Shown here: positions 1-5,292 of the stretch, piece by piece | Position numbering within the stretch: the stretch's first letter is position 1 | Layout of the letters: every line of letters starts with the position of its first letter | From: a candidate division CSSED10-310 bacterium | Lineage (GTDB): Bacteria > CSSED10-310 > JAFGDC01 | Assembly: GCA_016932295.1 (NCBI GenBank) | Contig: JAFGDC010000606.1 | Coordinates: 1 to 7,893, forward strand | Length of the DNA: 7,893 nt | Direction: 5' to 3' | Notes under the pieces: generated by a model | What the model was told of the DNA's origin: nothing | What the model saw: the letters and a program-made list of their open reading frames with translations, nothing else | The model's database searches: none | Program-made: the position numbers and the translations under genes

Positions 1-270
1 CGGGAGAAGCCAGTAGGGGGAAGCGATGTATGCGAAGAAAAACAAGGTTCCGGCCAGAAACCCGCGGTATCGGGACAGGCTGAGTTTTCCCAGGGCCAGG
101 AGTGTGAGGCAGATCAGGATCACTTTGAGTTCCGCAACGGGAACGAGAAATGCCGCAAGGAGCACCACGGCCGCCTGCAATTCCGGCCGTCTCGACAAGG
201 GCCAGGGACGATGTTCCGGCCTGCCGGCCGGGATGGGTTCCGACACACCTGCGCGAATGGATTCGTTCAT
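1..270 (-). CDS. N-terminal part of a multi-pass membrane protein, truncated by the window edge
   Basis: Reading the minus strand from the ATG at 270 gives 90 uninterrupted codons to the window edge. An in-frame TGA at 298-300 lies ten codons upstream, with no other usable start between, so this ATG is the only good choice. The first 30 residues are polar and Pro/Arg-rich. After them come three hydrophobic stretches at about residues 31-46, 49-61 and 71-90 (including GTLFFFAYIASPYW), consistent with a protein entering the inner membrane. It begins 27 bp after the phosphoesterase stop on the same strand, so the two could share a transcript, although the ribosome binding site is weak. I do not recognise the family. 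The N-terminal pattern loosely recalls ECF-transporter T components (CbiQ/EcfT-like), but that is a guess. The rest of the protein is needed. Confidence 0.6.
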   Translation of the reverse strand, partial: MNESIRAGVSEPIPAGRPEHRPWPLSRRPELQAAVVLLAAFLVPVAELKVILICLTLLALGKLSLSRYRGFLAGTLFFFAYIASPYWLLP

Positions 271-297
271 ATCTGACGGCCGGCGGAGAAGGCCATG

Positions 298-2082
298 TCA
301 TTCGATGAAATCGAATTCACAATAACTATAGTTACCGAACAGCATGGAGGTCGATTCCTCCAGCAGCGCGGCCCAGAACCGTATGTCGCGAATGGTGCCC
401 ACGCCGCCGGGCCAGGTGAACCGGAGGATTTCGAAGGTATCGACATAGGATGCGGGGAGAAACAGTGAAACAAAGTGCAGTTCGGGAGTCCACGTGGGCC
501 AAAACCAGTAAGCGCCGGCCAGATCCAGCACGATGTAGTGCTGAACACCGACGCCGTAAGACTCGATATTCACGAGCACCACCTGCAGGAGAAACTCGTC
601 ACCGGGGGAATAGCTGGAAGCATTGGCAAGGAGGTAACTCCCCGACTCCGGAGGCAGCGTCGGCGCGGGAGTGGTGGAACCGGACGGGGTCGGCGGCGTG
701 CCGGTGGAAGATGGCGTGGCGGTCCGGTAGGGAGTGGGACTGGGCGTCCGGGTGGGTCTCGGAGTGGGTGAATTGGTGCAGTCCCATTCGTTGTCGTCCA
801 GAGGATCCGGACAGCCACAGTCCTCCATGTCGGTAGCGCCGTCTCCGTCGTTATCGATTCCGTCGGTGCATTGGTTGTTGGCCAGCGTCATGGTAATGAC
901 ATCGGTGTTCGAACGGTCGGAACCGTCGATCACGCGCACTTCGAGGGTATGATCGCCGAAAGTGTGTACCGTGCCGTCGAAGAATCCTTCCCAGACCAGA
1001 TCACGATAGGCGGGGGACGGATCGGTGTTCATCGGCAGCCAGGTGCCGCCGTCGATGCGACATTCCACTGACTGGATATCGCCCCGGGGATTGGTAAGTA
1101 CCAGGGCGCGGACCGGGTTTGTTCCGCACATTCTGGGTACGGGATAGGTGTATCGATTGCCTGGAGCGCCGCCGAGCGAGCTGTCCAGAGGCGCGGTGAT
1201 GACCACATACGGCCAGTCCATCACGTCCTCGTTGGAGACTGCCAACCCGTTGCCGTCGACAGTGAAGAGGGCGAAGTGGTCATGATCTCCCTTGCCGATT
1301 GAATTGATGTTGTAATGGAGTGTTTCCTGCTGCCAGAAGATGCCGAATTCGTGGGTATGCCCATACCCGTATAATGAAACGTTATAATCGGTGAGTAACC
1401 GAAGAAAATCGTTTTTCCCATAGTTCAGGGTATCGACGGGGTGGTGACCGAAGCAGAAGGTAAGATCGCAGTCCTCGTTTTCCTCCAATCTGGTTTCCAG
1501 AAAGGCCAATTCTTCCTCGTTCAAACCAGTGTCATCCATGGGCCAGTCCCAGTTGATATCCTGGCAGGTGGAAGCGCCCACGAAATTGTAGGAACCGAAA
1601 AACATGTTTTTCCGCACAGATGTCTCGCGATACCCGAATGCCTCGCCTTGCACGGAATTTGCGATATAGTAATCCAGGTCGCCATCGGCATAGGCATCGT
1701 GGTTGCCAGGGAGATCCATCCAGAAATTGGGATCCATGCCGGCAGCGTCGATCACCCCGCGGTACTCGTTCCATTCGCTCTGGTAGGGACCGCCGCCCGG
1801 CCAGAACCAGCCGTCGGAGCCGTCCACTATGTCTCCGCAGAGCACTACCAGATATGGAGAGGAGACTGGGGTCAGGGTGTTGATAAACCAGCCGAGGTAT
1901 TCACTGTCCTGATCACCGCCGAGCAGGTCCTCGCCCATATGTACATCGGCGATCATGAAAAACCAGAGCAGGTGATGCTCATAGGTGTACCGGCAATCGC
2001 CGGGGTAGTGAGCGTGACTGGTCGTTCCCAGTGTCGTCAGCACTGCCATGGTTAGTACGCTTGTGAACCGTCCAGCTTTCAT
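298..2082 (-). CDS. Secreted calcineurin-like metallophosphoesterase with Ca-type DGIDNDGDG loop, Thr/Pro linker and C-terminal beta domain
   Basis: This 594-residue protein is predicted to be exported. Residues 1-25 form a Sec signal peptide (basic n-region, hydrophobic core, cleavage near SHA|HY). The catalytic domain spans roughly residues 38-290 and carries the dimetal phosphoesterase motifs in order: DVH (46-48), GDIVD (83-87), GNHD (126-129), GHH (212-214) and GHTH (241-244). All expected metal ligands appear present, so it should hydrolyse a phosphomonoester or diester outside the cytoplasm; the substrate is unknown. A middle region is followed by a Cys-bounded CTDGIDNDGDG...DCGC segment (405-424) resembling MopE/thrombospondin-type calcium motifs. 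Then come a Thr/Pro/Ser linker (438-481) and a C-terminal domain (482-594) rich in aromatic residues and beta-strand-like patterns, possibly for surface attachment. I chose the ATG at 2082 because AAGGCGGTG (2089-2097) lies 6 bp upstream. An in-frame GTG at 2091 falls inside that site and is less likely. Confidence 0.88.
   Translation of the reverse strand: MKAGRFTSVLTMAVLTTLGTTSHAHYPGDCRYTYEHHLLWFFMIADVHMGEDLLGGDQDSEYLGWFINTLTPVSSPYLVVLCGDIVDGSDGWFWPGGGPYQSEWNEYRGVIDAAGMDPNFWMDLPGNHDAYADGDLDYYIANSVQGEAFGYRETSVRKNMFFGSYNFVGASTCQDINWDWPMDDTGLNEEELAFLETRLEENEDCDLTFCFGHHPVDTLNYGKNDFLRLLTDYNVSLYGYGHTHEFGIFWQQETLHYNINSIGKGDHDHFALFTVDGNGLAVSNEDVMDWPYVVITAPLDSSLGGAPGNRYTYPVPRMCGTNPVRALVLTNPRGDIQSVECRIDGGTWLPMNTDPSPAYRDLVWEGFFDGTVHTFGDHTLEVRVIDGSDRSNTDVITMTLANNQCTDGIDNDGDGATDMEDCGCPDPLDDNEWDCTNSPTPRPTRTPSPTPYRTATPSSTGTPPTPSGSTTPAPTLPPESGSYLLANASSYSPGDEFLLQVVLVNIESYGVGVQHYIVLDLAGAYWFWPTWTPELHFVSLFLPASYVDTFEILRFTWPGGVGTIRDIRFWAALLEESTSMLFGNYSYCEFDFIE
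640..771 (-). repeat. Low-complexity Thr/Pro/Ser linker coding segment
   Basis: About 44 codons of the phosphoesterase gene consist almost entirely of Thr, Pro, Ser and Gly codons, with degenerate PTP/RTP/TPS units. It reads as an extended, flexible linker that separates the enzymatic half from the C-terminal beta domain. Low-complexity DNA of this kind is prone to length change between strains. Confidence 0.7.
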
Positions 2083-2088
2083 GCCGTG

Positions 2089-2097
2089 CACCGCCTT
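2089..2097 (-). promoter_or_regulatory. Ribosome binding site deciding the phosphoesterase start
   Basis: On the minus strand the sequence is AAGGCGGTG, one mismatch from the consensus AAGGAGGTG, followed by a 6-nt spacer and the ATG at 2082. The last three bases (GTG at 2091-2089) would otherwise be taken as an earlier start codon. Confidence 0.65.
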
Positions 2098-2157
2098 TGT
2101 ACGAAGGAAAAGTTCGCCACAACCTCGAGTCTGTTGGAAAAAATGGAGGTACCTATT

Positions 2158-2187
2158 CTAATAAAGACAGCTTTGGCTCGATGTCAA
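2158..2187 (-). promoter_or_regulatory. Candidate sigma70-type promoter for the phosphoesterase gene
   Basis: On the minus strand a perfect -35 hexamer TTGACA (2187-2182) is followed by an 18-bp spacer and TATTAG (2163-2158, four of six matches to TATAAT) within an AT-rich stretch. Transcription would start near 2150, leaving a leader of about 70 nt before the ATG at 2082. The housekeeping consensus is assumed to apply to this unknown organism. Confidence 0.45.
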
Positions 2188-2392
2188 CCGGCAACCGGAT
2201 GCGACCGCCGGAGAACCTGGTCTTTTCCGAACACCAATCCTGCTCAAGGGCAGGCCATATCCGGACACGGCCATGGCGAGAATCGAAACCACACTGCCTG
2301 AACACCCATGGAAGCCCTGTATCCACGCCATGCAGGAGTTGCGCGGTCGACGATCTCCTGATAGCTTCCATAGCGCTGCCAGCGGATTGAAC

Positions 2393-2399
2393 GGGAGGA
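2393..2399 (+). promoter_or_regulatory. Ribosome binding site deciding the methyltransferase start
   Basis: GGGAGGA lies just upstream of the ATG at 2402. The gap from GGAGG to the ATG is only 3 nt, shorter than usual. It is still the best site in the region, and the upstream in-frame ATG at 2273 has none. Confidence 0.5.
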
Positions 2400-2401
2400 T
2401 A

Positions 2402-3169
2402 ATGGAGGAACGCAAGCGCCGCCAGATCGAACTGCATCGGGGTCTCGCCGGAGTCTATCACCGTCGGTACTACACGGACTCTGCGGCGGTGGTTTTTTCT
2501 TCATACTGGAACAGAACAATCGTGCGTTTTTTACCGGCCGGCAGGAGGTTGCGGGTCGTCGACTGCGGCACCGGCATCGGGTTCCTGGCCGGCGCAGCCG
2601 CCCGTCTCGGCCACGAGACGTTCGGCTTCGATCTCTGCATGGAAATGATGCAGGCGGCGGTTCCCGAAACCTGCGAACAGGTGCGGTTCTGTCAGTGCGA
2701 CGGCGAGTTTTTGCCCTATCGTGCCCATGTCTTCGATGTGGCGATCAGCAGGGGATTGCTGCACCACCTGGAAAATTGGCAGGGGGCTGTCCGGGAGATT
2801 CACAGGATACTCAAACCCGGCGGTCTGTTCATATTCAGTGAACCGGCGGAAGGGAACAGTTTGATCAGGCGGCTGCGGCGCATTGTCTATAAGAGTTCGG
2901 CGCAGTTCGACGATGATGATTACGGTATAACCAGCGAGCAGATCGACTCACTGTTGGGGACGGGCGGATTCGAAAAGGTGGCGCTGGAACCGTTCGGATT
3001 TCTTGCCTATGTTCTGGCTGGATTCCCCGATGCAATTCCGGTGGTGACCAGCCTGCCGCGGTCACGGGACATTGCCCGTGGTTTGGTCCGGCTCGACCGT
3101 GGCCTGGCGCGCACGCCTCTGCTCAGGCGGTTCTCTCTGCACTTACTCGGTTGTTACAGAAAAATCTGA
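2402..3169 (+). CDS. Class I SAM-dependent methyltransferase (Methyltransf_11/UbiE-like)
   Basis: This 255-residue protein has the Rossmann-fold methyltransferase motifs in the usual order. Motif I is VVDCGTGIGF (52-61), the SAM-binding glycine loop. An acidic residue ends the second strand (D77 in GFDLC). CDGEFLP (99-105) fits the adenine-contacting region. FDVAISRGLLHHLENW (111-126) and LKPGGLFIFSEP (137-148) are the motifs typical of the type-11 family. Residues 149-255 form a variable C-terminal part with a hydrophobic stretch near 197-217, which suggests a hydrophobic or lipid-like acceptor, but the substrate cannot be read from the sequence. The open frame extends upstream to an ATG at 2273, but those 43 extra residues are composition-poor and lack a ribosome binding site, whereas 2402 gives a normal family length. 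It is convergent with the radical SAM gene and stands alone on its strand. Confidence 0.85.
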   Translation: MEERKRRQIELHRGLAGVYHRRYYTDSAAVVFSSYWNRTIVRFLPAGRRLRVVDCGTGIGFLAGAAARLGHETFGFDLCMEMMQAAVPETCEQVRFCQCDGEFLPYRAHVFDVAISRGLLHHLENWQGAVREIHRILKPGGLFIFSEPAEGNSLIRRLRRIVYKSSAQFDDDDYGITSEQIDSLLGTGGFEKVALEPFGFLAYVLAGFPDAIPVVTSLPRSRDIARGLVRLDRGLARTPLLRRFSLHLLGCYRKI

Positions 3170-3206
3170 ACCGCGGAGGCTGGCGGTCATCCCGTGTATG
3201 GGCATC

Positions 3207-4706
3207 TCACAGGTCGTCCGTCAAGAGTCCTCGCTTGACGGTCCGTGGCCGCCTGCCGCCACGCCCATCCCTGACCTTGTCGAGCCGCCGGTGTTGCCGC
3301 GCCACCATGTGCAGCAATCCTGCTCCGGCCCGTATGAAAAACAGCGCATCGGAAGGCCGGTGGATCATTTTGAGCTTGTTCCAGATATAGGAAGGGCGCA
3401 GATGGAGTTTCGCCAGCGCGTGCTGTTGCAGTTCGAGCAATTGTCGTGGACTGAAATGCTCGGTGCGCCAGGTGGGATTGTCGGTCATGAGCACATGGTT
3501 GTCCCAGTCGATGTCCAGGATGTAGCCACTGCTTTCCATGAGGTTCCAGAGTTCGGTTCCGGGAAACGGGACCAGCATGCTGTACCCGAAGAATTCGGGA
3601 TCGAGTGTGCGAGCCCAGCGCAGCGTATCCCGTGCCTCGGCCAAGGTTTCGCTGGGGTGACTGCCGATCATGAAATAGGCGCTGAGCGTGATCTTGTTGC
3701 GCCGGGCCTCGGCGCAGAATGCTTCAACCTGGTCGATGGTCTGGCCTTTCTTGATCAATTGCAACAGTCGCGGACTCGCGGACTCCACCCCGATGAGCAT
3801 CTTCCTGCACCCGGCCGCCGCCATGCGGCGCATGAGATCAGGTGTCATGTGATTGACCTTGGCGTTGCAATCCCAGGTCACTCCATGCCGGCTGAAAATG
3901 TCGCATAAACCACGGACGAACTGGTCATCGCGATTGAACATGCAATCCTTGATGGTGAAATGCCTCGTTTCGTAGTTTTCGATGCATTCGACCACTTCCC
4001 GTTCGATGTTGTCCAGGCTGCGAAACCTCACTCCTTCATTCATTCGGGCAGCCGGACAGAAGATGCAGGCATACTCGCATCCCCGGCTGCAGAAGAGTGT
4101 CTTCGCCGCCATTTCATCGCGCCGGATTCCAGGAGTGGTGACGCCGGTTTGATACTTACTCCAGTCCACCAGGTCACGCGCTGGAAAGGGAATAGTGTCG
4201 AGATCGGCGATTTCAGGCCGGCGCGGAGTGTGCGTAATGCCGTTTTTCCGCCGGTACGTGATACCGGGGATTGCATCAAGGGGAAGACCGTTGTCCACGT
4301 GCCTGCACAGATCGAGCAGTGTTTCCTCACCTTCGTGTCTGACAATTATGTCCAGTCCGGGAAATTCGTCGAGGGTTCGTTCCGGGATGAATGTGACATG
4401 TGAGCCGCCTGCGATGGTGACGATATCTTCGTCAACCTGCTTGGCCAATGCTGCCATCTTGCCCACGGTCTTGATCTGAGAGGTGGTGGCAGTGAAGCCC
4501 AACAGGTCCGGTTTGAACCGAGTCAGCCGTTCGGTGAGCAATTCCCTGGTCAGTGGATCGACGCAGTAATCCCAAATTTCCACACTGGCGGAATGACGGC
4601 TGCGGATATAGGCGGCCAGGATCATCAGGTTCACCGGCGCATGCAGGATGAAATCTGAAATCTCTCCCCAGGTATCGGGCGGCCGCACCAGCGCCAATTT
4701 AAGCAT
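3207..4706 (-). CDS. B12-binding domain-containing radical SAM enzyme
   Basis: This 499-residue protein begins with a cobalamin-binding Rossmann domain (about residues 1-140), including LLGFTATTSQ, IAGGSHVTF (98-106) and RHEGEETL (123-130). It lacks the DxHxxG motif of methionine-synthase-type B12 domains, as is common in B12-radical SAM proteins. The radical SAM domain follows. Its 4Fe-4S ligands are Cys210, Cys214 and Cys217 (CEYACIFC), and later motifs are GVESAS (306-311) and PFPGTEL (380-386). The Arg/Lys-rich tail ends in GLLTDDL. This layout matches the large family containing BchE-, HpnJ- and P-methylase-like enzymes, which mostly methylate unactivated carbons or rearrange rings; the substrate here is unknown. 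I chose the ATG at 4706 because GGAGGT (4713-4718) sits 6 nt upstream. The in-frame TTG at 4760 falls inside the -35 box of the likely promoter. The gene appears monocistronic. Confidence 0.88.
   Translation of the reverse strand: MLKLALVRPPDTWGEISDFILHAPVNLMILAAYIRSRHSASVEIWDYCVDPLTRELLTERLTRFKPDLLGFTATTSQIKTVGKMAALAKQVDEDIVTIAGGSHVTFIPERTLDEFPGLDIIVRHEGEETLLDLCRHVDNGLPLDAIPGITYRRKNGITHTPRRPEIADLDTIPFPARDLVDWSKYQTGVTTPGIRRDEMAAKTLFCSRGCEYACIFCPAARMNEGVRFRSLDNIEREVVECIENYETRHFTIKDCMFNRDDQFVRGLCDIFSRHGVTWDCNAKVNHMTPDLMRRMAAAGCRKMLIGVESASPRLLQLIKKGQTIDQVEAFCAEARRNKITLSAYFMIGSHPSETLAEARDTLRWARTLDPEFFGYSMLVPFPGTELWNLMESSGYILDIDWDNHVLMTDNPTWRTEHFSPRQLLELQQHALAKLHLRPSYIWNKLKMIHRPSDALFFIRAGAGLLHMVARQHRRLDKVRDGRGGRRPRTVKRGLLTDDL
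3218..3263. other. Two tandem perfect hairpins in the 3' end of the radical SAM gene
   Basis: CCGTCAAG (3218-3225) pairs perfectly with CTTGACGG (3234-3241) across an 8-nt loop. Immediately after, CGTGGC (3244-3249) pairs with GCCACG (3258-3263), again with an 8-nt loop. They lie in the last coding codons of the radical SAM gene and about 50-95 bp downstream of the convergent methyltransferase stop, where they could slow or stabilise either transcript. Neither is followed by a T-run on either strand, so they are not classical intrinsic terminators. Confidence 0.4.
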
Positions 4707-4731
4707 CAGCAGACCTCCAGCAAGCGACGGT

Positions 4732-4760
4732 ACGATACCTGCCTGCCCCGGCCAAGTCAA
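4732..4760 (-). promoter_or_regulatory. Candidate sigma70-type promoter for the radical SAM gene
   Basis: On the minus strand TTGACT (4760-4755, five of six) is followed by exactly 17 bp and TATCGT (4737-4732, four of six). The predicted start of transcription near 4725 gives a leader of about 20 nt containing the GGAGGT site. This fits with the ATG at 4706 and argues against an earlier start. Confidence 0.5.
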
Positions 4761-4774
4761 ACCCCGCGCCCAAC

Positions 4775-4914
4775 CCCAAATCCCCCGTCAAATTGTCTGT
4801 CTCCTTGAGAAACTGTACCGGTCAAGGTCGCTCTCTGCAGCGCCATGAGTATACGGCGGCATTGTCAGGAGGTGGCCCTGCCTCACCATGGAGGATTCAG
4901 GTGGGGGATTTGGG
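4775..4914. repeat. Possible MITE-like element: 12-bp perfect inverted repeats with 5-bp flanking direct repeats
   Basis: CCCAAATCCCCC (4775-4786) and its exact reverse complement GGGGGATTTGGG (4903-4914) bound a 140-bp segment. The segment is flanked on both outer sides by CCAAC (4770-4774 and 4915-4919), which resembles a target-site duplication. The 116-bp interior has no supported gene. A related GGGGATTTGG recurs alone at 5144-5153, so the motif may instead be a dispersed sequence. The mobile-element reading is inference from structure only. Confidence 0.35.
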
Positions 4915-5015
4915 CCAACTCTCCGCTCCTCCACCCGCATTCCCCGGGATGGGCAGCAGCAGCTTCTGAATGGTGTATTCTGCACGACCTGACAGCCGGC
5001 GCCAGGCGGCGATGT

Positions 5016-5105
5016 CTTCCGGCCTCGCGGTAAGAGGAATGGCGTCGGAGATGGAGAATAACCAACAATTCGCTTCCTTCCGCACTCGCGGCGAGAGGAA
5101 TGGCG
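5016..5105. repeat. Pair of 29-bp imperfect direct repeats, 61 bp apart
   Basis: The segments 5016-5044 and 5077-5105 share the pattern CTTCCG-nn-CTCGCGG-nn-AGAGGAATGGCG, with 25 of 29 positions identical and 32 bp between the copies. The 61-bp period is not a multiple of three, which argues against a repeated protein unit. Only two copies were found. Confidence 0.6.
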
Positions 5106-5292
5106 GGGATGTTTCATGTAGGTAATTCAATACTATATTTGGCGGGGATTTGGACTACTCCTGCTCGTTTCCATTCTTCGTGATACAATACCAGATGACC
5201 ATTCACGCACGATTCCGGTCAGCCGGCGTGGCGGACAGGTACCCGCTGGAACGTGCATGCATGCCTCTGCCGGCGGTCTGAGATGCCTCCGC

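Larger units (their letters stand above)
2083..2401. other. Divergent intergenic region between phosphoesterase and methyltransferase
   Basis: These 319 bp separate two divergently transcribed genes. The left part holds the phosphoesterase ribosome binding site (2089-2097) and its candidate promoter (2158-2187). The right part holds the methyltransferase ribosome binding site (2393-2399). A small hairpin (CCTGC at 2239-2243 with GCAGG at 2250-2254) lies between; its role is unclear. I found no convincing promoter for the methyltransferase. The best weak match is TTGCGC near 2339 followed 17 bp later by TAGCTT. Open frames here do not look like protein. Confidence 0.6.
4707..5292. other. Gene-poor spacer between the channel operon and the radical SAM gene
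   Basis: No protein gene is supported in these 586 bp. The left end carries the ribosome binding site and promoter of the radical SAM gene. The middle carries a pair of 12-bp inverted repeats (4775-4914). The right half carries a pair of 29-bp imperfect direct repeats (5016-5105), an AT-rich patch near 5125-5143, another GGGGATTTGG motif (5144-5153) and the palindrome GCATGCATGC near 5254. Open frames on the minus strand at 4788-5130 read through the repeats in different frames and have Pro/Arg-rich, low-information composition. No clear terminator follows the channel stop at 5293. Confidence 0.6.

Noticed and set aside
1441..2055. A 204-codon plus-strand open frame
   Set aside because: It is fully antisense to the catalytic half of the phosphoesterase, whose motifs are intact, and has no ribosome binding site or recognisable domain.
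2273..2401. A 43-residue N-terminal extension of the methyltransferase
   Set aside because: The ATG at 2273 has no ribosome binding site, whereas the ATG at 2402 follows GGGAGGA and gives a normal family length.
3072..3908. A 278-codon plus-strand open frame
   Set aside because: It overlaps the methyltransferase end and runs antisense through the radical SAM C-terminal half. It has no family features and is explained by the codon bias of the opposite strand.
4707..4760. An 18-residue N-terminal extension of the radical SAM protein from a TTG at 4760
   Set aside because: That TTG is the start of the likely -35 hexamer, and the ATG at 4706 has a strong GGAGGT with 6-nt spacing.
5016..5105. 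A minimal CRISPR array, because 29-bp repeats with a 32-bp spacer fit type I-like dimensions
   Set aside because: There are only two copies with four mismatches, no third unit at plus or minus 61 bp, and no cas genes in view.
4788..5130. Minus-strand open frames of 77 and 109 codons in the spacer
   Set aside because: They cross the inverted and direct repeats in different frames, are Pro/Arg/Ser-rich without domain features, and lack good ribosome binding sites.
5125..5145. AT-rich patch with TATATT / TATAGT-like -10 sequences as a promoter
   Set aside because: No acceptable -35 hexamer sits 16-18 bp away on either strand, and no gene starts within 400 bp downstream.
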